From: Verrucomicrobiia bacterium
Lineage (GTDB): Bacteria; Verrucomicrobiota; Verrucomicrobiia; Limisphaerales; UBA8199
NCBI GenBank assembly: GCA_035946615.1
Contig: DASYZB010000133.1
Location: 1-48,192, forward strand
Length of the DNA: 48,192 bases
Direction of reading: 5' to 3'
Shown: positions 24,758-34,287 of the stretch, one piece after another
Layout of the letters: every line of letters starts with the position of its first letter
Numbering within the stretch: position 1 is the first letter of the stretch
Made by a program: the position numbers and the translations under genes
The notes under the pieces: model-generated
What the model saw: the letters and a program-made list of their open reading frames with translations, nothing else
What the model was told of the DNA's origin: nothing
The model's database searches: none

Positions 24758-27700
24758 TCAGGAACAACCGAGGCTTTCGCCGCAGTTGAGACACTTATAG
24801 CAGGCGCCATTGCGCACGGCGACGTGGCCGCAATTGGGGCAGGTTGGGGCATCCTGCTGGAAATGGGCAACGGCATCGCTCAGGGATTTTACCGAATAAG
24901 CGCCCAAAGAGGCATGTGTTGCGCCATTGCCCGCAGTCCCGTTCTTAAGGTCTGCTTCGCTATCTTCCGCCAGCGCCAGTTCGGGCACTGGACGATTCAC
25001 TTTTTTTTTGAGTTCCTCCGCCAGGCCCGGGATGGCCAACTCGGGCTGGTGCCGGTTAGGCGAATATTCCTCGCGGTAACCCGGAATGAACTGGAAGCCC
25101 ATCCAGCGGAAGACATAATCGGTTATGGAGGCTGCGTTGCGGATTTCCGGGTTCTTGGTGAAGCCGGATGGCTCGAAACGGACGTGGGCGAACTTGCGCA
25201 CCAGGGCCTCCAGCGGGACGCCATATTGCAGGGCCAGGCTTGTGAGTGTGCCAATGCCATCCATCAACCCGCCGATGGTCGAGCCTTCCTTGGCCATCGT
25301 GATGAACAGCTCGCCCGGCTCGTTGTTATCGAACAAACCCACGGTGAGGTAACCCTCGTGGCCGGCGATATCGAATTTGTGTGTGATGGCGGTTCGGGTG
25401 TCCGGCAGGCGCCGCCGCAACGGTTTGCCGTTTTGCTCACGCAAATGCGTGACTTCCGTCTCGAGATCTTTGAGCCGGCCTTCCAGGGGAACACCCTCAG
25501 CGCCTTTCTCCCCTTCATTGGTTCGTTTCGTATTGAGCGGCTGTGAGCGCTTCGAGCCGTCGCGGTAGATGGCGACACATTTGAGTCCCATCTTCCAGGC
25601 CTGCACATAGGCATCGCGGACATCTTCGGCCGTGCTTTCCCTGGGCATGTTCACCGTCTTGGAGATTGCTCCGCTGATGAACGGCTGGGCCGCAGCCATC
25701 ATCTTCAAATGCGCCAGGTACTGAATGCTCCTGCGGCCCCGATAAGGCTTGAAAGCGCAATCAAACACCGGCAGATGCTCGGGCCTTAACCCGCTGCAGA
25801 GTGGGTGGCTGTTCTCCTCAACGTCTTCAATCGTGTCGTGTTTCTCGATATGCCCAACGATCTCTTCGACCTGTTTCGGGTTGTAGCCAAGCCGATGCAA
25901 CCCTTCGGGAACAGTGCGGTTCACAATCTTCAGCAAGCCGCCCCCGGCGAGCAGCTTGTATTTCACCAATGCAATATCCGGCTCGATGCCGGTCGTATCA
26001 CAATCCATCAGGAAGGCGATGGTGCCGGTCGGGGCCAGCACCGTAACTTGCGCGTTGCGGTAGCCCACGGCGCGCCCGCGCTCGATAGCCCCGTCCCAGG
26101 TCCGGCGCGCTTCATCTTTGAGGTAATTGAAGTCCTCACTGGGCTGGATGGCTTCAACGGCGTCGCGGTGCTGTTGGATCACCTCCAGCATTGAATGGAC
26201 GTTGTCGGGCGCGGCCGGCTTGGTCACGTGCGCGCAACGGGCGTCGCGGTAGCCTTTGAAGGGCCCCATGACTTGAGCCAGTTCAGCCGATTGTTCATAA
26301 GCATGGCCGGTCATGATAGCCGTCAGCGCGCCGGCCAAGGCCCGCCCTTCATCTGAGTCGTACGGCAGGCCGTAACTCATGATCAACGAACCAAGATTGG
26401 CATAGCCCAGCCCCAGGGTGCGGAAGATGTGCGAATTTTCTGCGATTTCGGCGGTTGGATAGCTGGCATTATCGACAAGAATCTCCTGGGCGGTGATGAA
26501 AACACGCACAGCGGCTTTGAACCGCTCCACCGCGAATGTGCCATCCTCGCGTTTGAACTTCATCAGGTTCAGCGAGGCCAGGTTGCACGCCGTGTTGTTC
26601 AGAAACACATATTCGGAGCACGGATTGGTGGAATGGATGGGTTCGGTGCCTTTGCACGTGTGCCATTTTTGAATCGCCCCGTCATATTGCAGGCCCGGGT
26701 CGCCACAGATCCAAGTGCCTTCGGCTATCTTGGCCAGCAATGCCGCCGCGTCTTTCTTATGGAGGGGTTTGCCGCTGGTGATCGAGCGGGTCCACCATTC
26801 TCTGCCTTCCAGGGCAGCCTGCATGAACTCATCGCTCACGCGCACGGAAAGGTTTTCGTTCTGGTACATCACGCTCCCATAGGCCTCGCCATTGTAAGAG
26901 CCGTCGTAGCCCTGCTCGATAAGCGCCCAGGCCTTTTTTTCTTCCTTTTGCTTGGCATCGATGAACTCTTCGATATCACCATGCCAATCGCGCAGGGTGT
27001 TCATCTTGGCCGCGCGCCGGGTTTTGCCTCCCGACTTGACCACATTGGCGACTTGGTCATAGACCTTGAGAAACGACAAGGGTCCGCTCGGGCGTCCGCC
27101 ACCGCTGAGCTTTTCCTTGCTCGAACGGATAGGAGTCAGGTCCGTGCCGGTGCCAGACCCGAATTTAAAGAGCATTGCCTCGCTGTGGGCCAGGCGCATG
27201 ATGGATTCCATGTTGTCCTCGACCGACTGAATAAAGCACGCGCTGCACTGTGGGAATTCGTATTGCGTGCTGGCCCGCTCAGCCTGGCTGGTCTTGCGGT
27301 TATAGCACCAATTGCCGCGGCTGGATTTGTTGCCGACATTGTATTCATGATACAATCCCACATTGAACCAGACCGGCGAATTAAAAGCCCCATACTGGTT
27401 GAGGCAGAGCCAGGTCAGTTCATCATAAAAGACCTCGCCGGTCTCCTTGGTGAAGTACCCATCGCGCACGCCCCAATCCGCTATCGTTCGGCAAATCCGC
27501 TGGATAAGCTGGCGCACCGAAGTCTCCCGTTCGGAAGTCCCTTGCTCGCCGTAAAAGTACTTTGAAACAACAACCTTGGTCGCAAGCAATGACCAGGATT
27601 TGGGGACATCGACATCTTCCTGTTTGAAAATGACCTTGCCGGCGTCATCCGCGATTTCTGCTGTGCGCCGCTCCCATTCAACCTGATCGAAGGGGGCTAT

Positions 27701-27850
27701 TTTAGGATCGCTGAAGACGCGCTCGATTTTGATGTTGTTTTTCGCTGCCACTCCATTTCGCCTGGGGGCACGTCCCGCGCTCACGCCATTGGCACGCCGC
27801 CCCGCGGCGTGGGGAGCCGACGCTAAGGTCTCCGAACTTGTATCCATCAT
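24758..27850 (-). CDS. nrdJ: adenosylcobalamin-dependent (class II) ribonucleotide reductase
   Basis: 1030 residues. The enzyme reduces ribonucleotides to deoxyribonucleotides with a B12-derived thiyl radical and needs no oxygen. Core motifs include STNPCSEYVFLNNTACNLAS with the active-site Cys/Asn/Glu region, the ATDLTPIRSS-like substrate loop (here SGTGTDLTPIRSSKEKLSGG) and DCDTTGIEPDIALVKYKLLA. The C-terminus carries a zinc ribbon, CPNCGHVAVRNGACYKCLNC, and ends with a Cys pair region (GESLGCS) suited to shuttling reducing equivalents. The N-terminal 40 residues are a poorly conserved basic leader. A ribosome site AAAGGA precedes the ATG. Probable NrdR boxes lie upstream and a strong terminator downstream, so it is a single-gene unit. 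Confidence 0.95.
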   Translation of the reverse strand: MMDTSSETLASAPHAAGRRANGVSAGRAPRRNGVAAKNNIKIERVFSDPKIAPFDQVEWERRTAEIADDAGKVIFKQEDVDVPKSWSLLATKVVVSKYFYGEQGTSERETSVRQLIQRICRTIADWGVRDGYFTKETGEVFYDELTWLCLNQYGAFNSPVWFNVGLYHEYNVGNKSSRGNWCYNRKTSQAERASTQYEFPQCSACFIQSVEDNMESIMRLAHSEAMLFKFGSGTGTDLTPIRSSKEKLSGGGRPSGPLSFLKVYDQVANVVKSGGKTRRAAKMNTLRDWHGDIEEFIDAKQKEEKKAWALIEQGYDGSYNGEAYGSVMYQNENLSVRVSDEFMQAALEGREWWTRSITSGKPLHKKDAAALLAKIAEGTWICGDPGLQYDGAIQKWHTCKGTEPIHSTNPCSEYVFLNNTACNLASLNLMKFKREDGTFAVERFKAAVRVFITAQEILVDNASYPTAEIAENSHIFRTLGLGYANLGSLIMSYGLPYDSDEGRALAGALTAIMTGHAYEQSAELAQVMGPFKGYRDARCAHVTKPAAPDNVHSMLEVIQQHRDAVEAIQPSEDFNYLKDEARRTWDGAIERGRAVGYRNAQVTVLAPTGTIAFLMDCDTTGIEPDIALVKYKLLAGGGLLKIVNRTVPEGLHRLGYNPKQVEEIVGHIEKHDTIEDVEENSHPLCSGLRPEHLPVFDCAFKPYRGRRSIQYLAHLKMMAAAQPFISGAISKTVNMPRESTAEDVRDAYVQAWKMGLKCVAIYRDGSKRSQPLNTKRTNEGEKGAEGVPLEGRLKDLETEVTHLREQNGKPLRRRLPDTRTAITHKFDIAGHEGYLTVGLFDNNEPGELFITMAKEGSTIGGLMDGIGTLTSLALQYGVPLEALVRKFAHVRFEPSGFTKNPEIRNAASITDYVFRWMGFQFIPGYREEYSPNRHQPELAIPGLAEELKKKVNRPVPELALAEDSEADLKNGTAGNGATHASLGAYSVKSLSDAVAHFQQDAPTCPNCGHVAVRNGACYKCLNCGESLGCS

Positions 27851-27971
27851 GGTATTCCTTTGTTATTGTTGCTGCTGGAGGGCCCGCTGACCAGCCTTCA
27901 ACGGAAGCCGCACTGGATTGAAGTTAAGTTGCCGATTTTCGACGACATTTGAGCCCCGGTTCGAGGCTGAA

Positions 27972-28018
27972 CCCCATTAGTGGGGGAACGATTGAAGCTT
28001 ACACCCCATATATTGGGG
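27972..28018 (-). promoter_or_regulatory. two probable NrdR boxes upstream of nrdJ
   Basis: Palindromes CCCCATTAGTGGGG at 27972-27985 and CCCCATATATTGGGG at 28004-28018 start 32 bases apart, three helical turns. NrdR, the ribonucleotide reductase repressor, binds tandem palindromic boxes with an AT-rich centre at this spacing. The G/C arms differ from the ACAC...GTGT consensus best known from other phyla. They sit 122-168 bases before the nrdJ start. No cobalamin riboswitch (B12 box) was found in this leader. Confidence 0.7.
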
Positions 28019-28085
28019 GGCAAGGAAAATTTCTAAGAATTTACGCAAACGTTATTCCCAACCTCTTTTATCAGGAACTCGCTCC

Positions 28086-28146
28086 CCGAAAGTCACTTTC
28101 GGACAATTTCCCGGCCTGGGAATAACACCCTGTGAATAAGGTGTTA
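28086..28146. other. two perfect hairpins between der and nrdJ
   Basis: A 17-base odd palindrome (arms CCGAAAGT/ACTTTCGG, 28086-28102) and a 7-bp stem with 10-base loop (TAACACC at 28123-28129, GGTGTTA at 28140-28146) lie in the 332-base gap. The second is 37 bases past the der stop but has only a weak U tract, so it is at best a poor terminator. The rest of the gap holds only the NrdR boxes and the nrdJ leader. Confidence 0.5.
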
Positions 28147-28182
28147 ATCAGTCGTAAAGTTAAAAGGAATCATAAACGCTTC

Positions 28183-29739
28183 TTATCTCTCTGCCTCCAT
28201 CTTTCTGCCTTTCACCCTTGCGCCTGATTTGTTGTGTCGTTTCCGCACAGGCTCGATGGTCTTCGGACGGGCTTTGGGGACCAACAGAATGGGGCAACCT
28301 TCGTACCCAAAAGCCCTGCGGAGTTGGTCCGCCAAGTACTTTTTGTATTGAGCGGAAAACAACTCCTCGCGATTGATAAAAAGAAGAAAGGTCGGTGGCG
28401 CTTCTTTCACCTGGGTAGCGTAAAAGAATTTAAGGCGGTGTCCATGTGCGCTGACGGGTTGGCGGCGTTCCACTGCGTCCTGGAGCGTTCTATTGAGAAT
28501 CGCAGTGGGGATCTTCTGCTGGAGTTGGGCGGCGATGTACCGCACTGCCTCGAGCAAGCGGTCGAGATTGAACCCTGATTTTGCAGAGGTGAAAATCACC
28601 GGGGCGTAGTCGAGGAAGAACAGGTGTTGCTGGACCCATCCGCCGAACTCAGCCAACGTGGTCATCAATTTTTGGCTGTCGCGGTCCTTCCGGCGCCGGC
28701 GTTCCATTTCCTCCTCGCGCGCCTGGCGGACGCCGGACTCCATGAGGTCCCATTTGTTCACCACGACGATACAGCCCTTGCGTTCCTCGACAATTCGATC
28801 CGCTACTTTCTTATCCTGCTCGGTAATTCCGGCCTCGGCGTCCAGCACCAGGATGGCAATATCACAGCGAGCGATGGATTCCTCCGCGCGTTTGACGCTA
28901 AAAAACTCCACCGAATCGTTGACGCGCCGTGTTTTGCGCATCCCTGCGGTATCGATCAGCAGGTAAGACTCGCACGCGCCATTGGTCTCGACGACGAATG
29001 GCACATCCACCGCGTCGCGCGTGGTGCCCGGGGTCGGGCTTACGATGACGCGCTCGGAGCGTGTCAGGGCGTTAATGATCGAAGATTTTCCAACATTTGG
29101 CCTGCCGACAATCGCGAGTTTTAGCGGCAACGGTGCGCCGCTGCCGGCATGTTCGATGAGTGGCGTCCCCTCGCCGGGCTGTTCGTTTTGCATCGACGGT
29201 GGCTGCGCGAGCAAAGACACCTGCGGGGCTGCCGGCAAAAAAGCGAGGGCCGCCTTCATGAGCGCTTCAATGCCTTCCCCATGAATGGCACTGACGGGGA
29301 ACAGTTGTTCAAAGCCGAGTTGGGCGAATTCGGGGAGGCCTGCCTCGCGTTGGAGCGTATCGACTTTGTTCACAGCCACCAGGACCGGTTTGCCGCTGCG
29401 GCGCAATCGCGCGACGGCTTCGCGGTCCAAGGGCACAACGCCCTCCTGGACATTGGTCACCAGAATGATGAGAGTGGCCGATTCAATCGCCAACTCCACC
29501 TGTTCGAGGGCGGCCCGGCTGATGGCGTCTGAGGCCTTCTCGCCGCGCAGCAGGCCAATGCCCCCGGTGTCAATAAGCGTAAAGGCCCGCCCATCCCACT
29601 CCGCTTCGGCACTTATCCGGTCGCGCGTCACGCCTGGTTGATCGTGCACAATAGCGATACGCCGTCCGGCGATACGGTTGAACAAGGCGGACTTTCCCAC
29701 GTTGGGCCGCCCGACAATGGCAATAAGACCCGGCATCAT
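28183..29739 (-). CDS. der: ribosome biogenesis GTPase Der (EngA)
   Basis: 518 residues with two tandem GTPase domains and a C-terminal KH-like domain, the Der layout. Domain 1 has the P-loop GRPNVGKSALF, DTGG and NKVD; domain 2 has GRPNVGKSSI, PGTTRDAVDV, DTAGM and NKWD. The enzyme helps assemble the 50S subunit. The linker between the G domains (QPPSMQNEQPGEGTPLIE) and a charged insert (REEEMERRRRKDRDSQKL) make it a little longer than most relatives. The tail is basic. Confidence 0.95.
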   Translation of the reverse strand: MMPGLIAIVGRPNVGKSALFNRIAGRRIAIVHDQPGVTRDRISAEAEWDGRAFTLIDTGGIGLLRGEKASDAISRAALEQVELAIESATLIILVTNVQEGVVPLDREAVARLRRSGKPVLVAVNKVDTLQREAGLPEFAQLGFEQLFPVSAIHGEGIEALMKAALAFLPAAPQVSLLAQPPSMQNEQPGEGTPLIEHAGSGAPLPLKLAIVGRPNVGKSSIINALTRSERVIVSPTPGTTRDAVDVPFVVETNGACESYLLIDTAGMRKTRRVNDSVEFFSVKRAEESIARCDIAILVLDAEAGITEQDKKVADRIVEERKGCIVVVNKWDLMESGVRQAREEEMERRRRKDRDSQKLMTTLAEFGGWVQQHLFFLDYAPVIFTSAKSGFNLDRLLEAVRYIAAQLQQKIPTAILNRTLQDAVERRQPVSAHGHRLKFFYATQVKEAPPTFLLFINREELFSAQYKKYLADQLRRAFGYEGCPILLVPKARPKTIEPVRKRHNKSGARVKGRKMEAER

Positions 29740-29800
29740 TAGAGCATGCAGCTTTTAGACTGCGCCCGCAAGTAAACCAAAAGAGGCTACCCCCTCAGAC

Positions 29801-29834
29801 CTAGACACGAATTTCACGAATTAGTACGAATTTG
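29801..29834. repeat. 10-base-period array on ACGAATT
   Basis: Units at 29801, 29811 and 29821 each end in ACGA(A), giving three copies of ACGAATT-like words in exact 10-base register upstream of der. Confidence 0.65.
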
Positions 29835-29836
29835 GA

Positions 29837-30004
29837 GCTGGCGCGCTCTCTTGTACAAATCCTCGCGAAGCGTCGTGGACTGCGCCAGCCCTTATAGCCT
29901 TTTGGGGTATGGAAATGCTCAACTGCGTGGCATGACTGGAGGCGTTCTTGGGAAAAGCGGTAGAGGACTACCGCAGTCCAAGACCCTGGCGCGCTCTCTT
30001 GTAC
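29837..30004. repeat. 19-base direct repeat and hairpin element
   Basis: CTGGCGCGCTCTCTTGTAC occurs at 29838-29856 and again at 29986-30004, 148 bases apart. Between them lies a perfect 7-bp hairpin (GCGGTAG, AGGA loop, CTACCGC; 29957-29974). The composition and layout suggest a dispersed REP-like element with two partial copies. Confidence 0.6.
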
Positions 30005-30031
30005 CGGTCTGCGCGAAGGGTTGGATTCTTC

Positions 30032-31291
30032 CTAACTTGTGCAAAATTCCTCGAAAGCCCCCCCAAACAAGCCGGCTACATCGCGTTCGATCTCTTTCTG
30101 GCTCACCTGCCAGCCGGTATTTGCCAGTTCCGAATACTTATCCACCAACGCGTCAGCGATGATACGGCGCGAGTGGCGCCATTTATAGACAATTTGGTCC
30201 AGAACGCGCGCATCCGAATGCTGCGGGGTGAAGCTCAGGCCCAGCAACTCGATGCGCATCCGGGTCAACTCGTTTACGAGATAAGGAATATTATTAAACC
30301 ACCAGCAGCCAAAAAGATGGAGGTTGCGGAATTTGCGAGCTAGCACGCAGGCTTCATGCTGATTCTCGCGCGCGAGAATCGTTGCCATGAACTTATTATC
30401 GGGGTACTGGGCGCATAAGGTTTGCAGCACCTCCATGTTGCTTAATCCGACCCCATCGCCCGCGAGTCTCAATTGTGGATTTGCAGCCCGCCTGACGCCG
30501 GGCATCAGGGCAAAGGGCAGTCCGAATTCGCGGCAATGGGGCAGCACGGCTTTCTCGATGAGCTGGGTCGTCATGGCTTTTGCCGGCAATTGGAAATCCG
30601 CCTGTAAAGAAACCATGACGTAGCGCGCTTCCATCCGTTTTGTCCAGTTGGCAAGAAAGCGCCGCACCTGGTCGAAGGTCTTTTGAGAGGACGCGCTGGA
30701 GGTCACTTTATAGCCCCAAGCCGCCAGGCGCCGGGCGGTTTCGGTCCAGTTCAGCAGCAACGGGTCGATGCGCAATCCTGCGATAAAACGCGCATCACGC
30801 CGGAAACCCTTTTCCCAAATTGGCCGTTCCAGCTCATCAAAAGGAGAATTAGTCATATAAATCCGGCTGACGCCCGCCAACTCCATGCAGCGCGTCAAAT
30901 GAGCCCCGACCCGCTGTTGCGCAAACCAGTGGCGCAAGGCCGGCAAGTCGCGCTTCTTCACATCCAATCCCAGCAAATGCAGGGTGGTTAGAACGCCGCG
31001 GCAGGCCTCTGAAATCGGTGAATGCTTTAGAAAAAGCTCCTGCCAGATCAGGTCTGCCTGGGCCGTCTTGGACATCTCCCAGAATTGGGTGAACGGGATG
31101 GTGATATAGCGGAAGACCTCCGCCACCAGGTAATGATAAACGAGCAGATCATCCAGGCCCCAGAGCAGCAACTCCTTAAACGCAGGGTCGTACAGGTGCG
31201 TGTGGATATCGACCACAGGGGTGGACATGACCACCTCTTCAATCTGCTGAGCGAGTGGGACGCGATTTGCCTCTGCCAGAAGGGTTTTCAT
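30032..31291 (-). CDS. uronate isomerase-like amidohydrolase
   Basis: 419 residues from ATG at 31291, which gives MKTLLAEANRVPLAQQIEEV. Metal-binding HxH is present as H30/H32 in VVDIHTHLYDP, and LLLWGLDDLLVYHYLVAEVF matches the UxaC (glucuronate isomerase) family. Further family blocks are FIAGLRIDPLL, LPFALMPGVRRAANPQLRLAG and HLFGCWWFNNIP. UxaC converts uronates to keto-uronates, but this copy is about 50 residues shorter than typical UxaC, and other uronate genes are absent here, so the substrate is uncertain. It is divergent from the S53 peptidase. Confidence 0.8.
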   Translation of the reverse strand: MKTLLAEANRVPLAQQIEEVVMSTPVVDIHTHLYDPAFKELLLWGLDDLLVYHYLVAEVFRYITIPFTQFWEMSKTAQADLIWQELFLKHSPISEACRGVLTTLHLLGLDVKKRDLPALRHWFAQQRVGAHLTRCMELAGVSRIYMTNSPFDELERPIWEKGFRRDARFIAGLRIDPLLLNWTETARRLAAWGYKVTSSASSQKTFDQVRRFLANWTKRMEARYVMVSLQADFQLPAKAMTTQLIEKAVLPHCREFGLPFALMPGVRRAANPQLRLAGDGVGLSNMEVLQTLCAQYPDNKFMATILARENQHEACVLARKFRNLHLFGCWWFNNIPYLVNELTRMRIELLGLSFTPQHSDARVLDQIVYKWRHSRRIIADALVDKYSELANTGWQVSQKEIERDVAGLFGGAFEEFCTS

Positions 31292-31292
31292 A

Positions 31293-34169
31293 ATGTTTTT
31301 GCAATTCGGTTTGCGCTTGCGCGCAATGTTCGTTAGTCTGGTAAACTCTTGGAATAGAAAAAGCGAGAATTCTGTGGATACAATCTCCCCATGCAGACCC
31401 CTGAGGCCGCGATCCCTATTGCGGAGAGGTAAAAGTTTTGAACTAAGCAAAAGAGCGAATAGGCCAATAGCAGTTCTCTGGAGCGCTTGGCGCTTGTGCT
31501 GGGTCACTTGCCTGGTGCTGAGCGGGCGGGGCTACGGAAATTCCTTGCATGCCTCAACCTCGGGCATGAAAACGTTGCATGGTTATGTCCCTCGAGCGAT
31601 TGCGCGCCTGGCCCCCCTCGGCACCCTGCCACCCGAAAGCCGATTGAATCTGGCTATTGGCCTTCAATTGTCCGACTCCAAAGGCTTGGACGGCTTTCTG
31701 CAGCAGCTCTATGATCCAAATGACCCGAATTATCGCCAATACCTGACTCCCGAACAGTTTGCCCAAAAGTTTGGGCCCACCCAGGCGCAATATGAGCAGG
31801 TGGTTGCTTTTGCACAGCGGTTTGGCCTTGCCGTTACAGCCAGACACGGCAACCGGCTGTTGCTGGATGTGAATGGCTCAGTGGCGGAAATCCAGCGCGC
31901 CTTTCATATTACTTTGCGCACTTACCGGCACCCGACTGAGCCGCGCGATTTTTTTGCTCCTGATTCTGAGCCGACTGTGGAGGCGCAGTTGCCGATCCTG
32001 GACGTGAGCGGCTTGAACAATTTCGTGTTGCCGCATCCCAATGTTCACATTCAATCCCCCACCGGCACTACCGGGGCCACGCCCAAGACCGGTTCGGGTT
32101 CAGGCGGCACTTACATGGGCAATGACTTTCGTGCCGCCTATGCTCCCGGCCTGTCCCTGACCGGCGCCGGCCAGCAGGTCGGTTTGCTCCAATTCGATGG
32201 CTATTATCAGGCAGATATTTCTGCATATGAAGTGGCCGCAGGATTGCCGGCCATTCCGCTGCAAACGGTGCTGCTGGACGGCTATAACGGGGTGCCGACC
32301 ACTGGCCCGCAGAGCGGTAATACGGAGGTGTCTCTCGACATCGAAATGGCCGTGTCGATGGCGCCCGGGCTTGCGAAGATTATCGTATTTGAGGGCGGCC
32401 CAAATGGACTGCCCAATGATGTGTTGAGCGCGATGGCCTCCAGCAACCAGGTAAAGCAGTTGAGTTGCTCCTGGGGTTGGGGTGGGGGACCGAGCGCGAC
32501 TACCGATAATATTTTCAAGCAAATGGCTGCCCAAGGCCAATCCTTTTTTGCCGCATCAGGGGACAGCGACGCCTTCACCCCAGGGCAGGTGGATGATCCC
32601 TCGCAAACGGATGCCCCAGCCAGTTGCCCTTTCATTACCGTGGTGGGAGGAACAACGCTCACGACGAGTGGCTCGGGGGGGGCGTGGGCATCAGAAAAGG
32701 TGTGGAATGCAGGCGGAGGCGCCGGCAGCAGCGGGGGCATCAGTTCCTATTACTCAATTCCAAGTTGGCAGACAGGAATTGATATGAGCTCCAACTCCGG
32801 TTCGACGACTCACCGCAACATCCCGGATGTGGCCCTAACGGCCGATAACATCTATGTACGCTATGGCAACGGGACCAGCACAACGGTGGAGGGCACAAGC
32901 TGCGCCACGCCGTTGTGGGCCGCATTTACCGCCTTGATCAACCAGCAAGCCGCTCTGGGTGGCCAGGCTGCTGTGGGTTTTGTGAACCCCGCGGTTTACG
33001 CGCTTGCCAAGAGCGCTAGCTACACCTCTGCCTTTCACGATGTAACGGCGGGCAACAATGCCTGGTCCAGCAGCCCCACCAATTTTTATGCTGTATCCGG
33101 GTACGACCTGTGCACCGGCTGGGGCACACCTGCTGGCAAAAACCTGATCGATGCCCTCGCAGGTCCGCCAGATTCATTGGCAGTGGCGCCTTCGAGCGGT
33201 TTTATCGCCAGCGGACCTGCAGGTGGCCCCTTCATCCCCGTTTCGGCCGTTTTAACGCTGACCAATCGCAGTGCAGCCTCATTCGGTTGGTCTCTGAGTG
33301 TCCCAACCTGGCTTAGTGCCGCTCCAACTAATGGCGGCTTGGCGCCCGGAACGGCAGCCCAAATCACTGTTGAATTGGCGCCAGCCGCCGCCGCCCTCGT
33401 CGCGGGAAACTACAATGGCAATGTAGCCTTCACGAATCAGACCTCGCATGCCGTCCAAACCGTTCCCTTCACTCTCCAGGTCGGCCAATCCATCGTGCAG
33501 AATGGCGGCTTCGAAAGCGGTGATTTCAGCGGCTGGACACTAATCGGCAATATCGTCACCGGAACGACCGTTTACAATGCAGTCGAGACCAGTTCCTTCA
33601 GTTCCATCGTCCATTCCGGCAATTACGGCGCGTTCCTCGGCGATACCTTATTGGCAACTCTGTCCCAGAACCTGGCCACTATCCCGGGCCAGGATTATCT
33701 GGTGTCCTTCTGGGTCAATAATCAAACCACCGGCGCCGGCCAGCAATTCCTGTTCAATTGGAACACCAACAAACTTTCAACCTCCAATACGATCTACAGC
33801 CTGCTCAATCCACCCGTTCTCCCATGGACGAATCCCCAGTTTATCCTAACCGCGGCCAGCACCAACACCGTCCTGCAATTCGCCGCTGAGAATCCCCCGG
33901 GCGGCTTTGGCCTGGATGATGTCAGCGTCACGCCAATTCCCTCTTTGGCGATCCAAACCGCCACCGTACTGCCATCGGGTTTCCGCCTGGGTTGGCGTAC
34001 AACCACTGGCTTGGTTTATCAGGTCCAATACACGACCAACCTGCTCAAGGCCTCCTGGAGCAATCTCGGTCCGCCCATCTCCGCCACAAGCAATAGCCTC
34101 ACCGTGGTAGATAGCGCGGCGGTTGGGTCCCCTGGACCGAGATTCTATCGGCTCATGAGCGCTCCATAA
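31293..34169 (+). CDS. secreted sedolisin/kumamolisin-type serine peptidase (S53)
   Basis: Up to 958 residues. The 5' end is uncertain: the first ATG abuts the divergent gene's start, so GTG at 31374 or TTG at 31419, just before a signal-like stretch (AVLWSAWRLCWVTCLVLSG), is more likely. A pro-kumamolisin domain follows (GLQLSDSKGLDGFLQQLYDP; LTPEQFAQKFGPTQAQYEQV). The catalytic domain has the Glu/Asp pair in NTEVSLDIEMA (codons at 32325 and 32337), the oxyanion Asp in ASGDSDAF and the nucleophile in GTSCATP (Ser codon at 32898). The calcium site near DLCTGWGTPAG is present. The C-terminal 300 residues hold an Ig-like domain and a jelly-roll-like module (NGGFESGDFSGWTLIG). It should degrade proteins outside the cell, best at acidic pH. 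Confidence 0.9.
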   Translation: MFLQFGLRLRAMFVSLVNSWNRKSENSVDTISPCRPLRPRSLLRRGKSFELSKRANRPIAVLWSAWRLCWVTCLVLSGRGYGNSLHASTSGMKTLHGYVPRAIARLAPLGTLPPESRLNLAIGLQLSDSKGLDGFLQQLYDPNDPNYRQYLTPEQFAQKFGPTQAQYEQVVAFAQRFGLAVTARHGNRLLLDVNGSVAEIQRAFHITLRTYRHPTEPRDFFAPDSEPTVEAQLPILDVSGLNNFVLPHPNVHIQSPTGTTGATPKTGSGSGGTYMGNDFRAAYAPGLSLTGAGQQVGLLQFDGYYQADISAYEVAAGLPAIPLQTVLLDGYNGVPTTGPQSGNTEVSLDIEMAVSMAPGLAKIIVFEGGPNGLPNDVLSAMASSNQVKQLSCSWGWGGGPSATTDNIFKQMAAQGQSFFAASGDSDAFTPGQVDDPSQTDAPASCPFITVVGGTTLTTSGSGGAWASEKVWNAGGGAGSSGGISSYYSIPSWQTGIDMSSNSGSTTHRNIPDVALTADNIYVRYGNGTSTTVEGTSCATPLWAAFTALINQQAALGGQAAVGFVNPAVYALAKSASYTSAFHDVTAGNNAWSSSPTNFYAVSGYDLCTGWGTPAGKNLIDALAGPPDSLAVAPSSGFIASGPAGGPFIPVSAVLTLTNRSAASFGWSLSVPTWLSAAPTNGGLAPGTAAQITVELAPAAAALVAGNYNGNVAFTNQTSHAVQTVPFTLQVGQSIVQNGGFESGDFSGWTLIGNIVTGTTVYNAVETSSFSSIVHSGNYGAFLGDTLLATLSQNLATIPGQDYLVSFWVNNQTTGAGQQFLFNWNTNKLSTSNTIYSLLNPPVLPWTNPQFILTAASTNTVLQFAAENPPGGFGLDDVSVTPIPSLAIQTATVLPSGFRLGWRTTTGLVYQVQYTTNLLKASWSNLGPPISATSNSLTVVDSAAVGSPGPRFYRLMSAP

Positions 34170-34287
34170 AGTCACAAACGGCAGTGAATCGGATCGAACT
34201 TAACGAGCGTGCTACTGGTTTTCAGGAGCAGGAGGAACGGAGCAATTCCAAGGCTGGCCTGTCCACTGTTTAACCAGGGTTGGAGCG

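Noticed and set aside
26429-27565. 378-residue plus-strand open frame inside nrdJ
   Set aside because: Antisense shadow of a highly conserved gene; no motif or ribosome site.
27851-28182. Cobalamin riboswitch before nrdJ
   Set aside because: The minus-strand leader has no B12 box or the expected conserved core; only NrdR-like palindromes were found.
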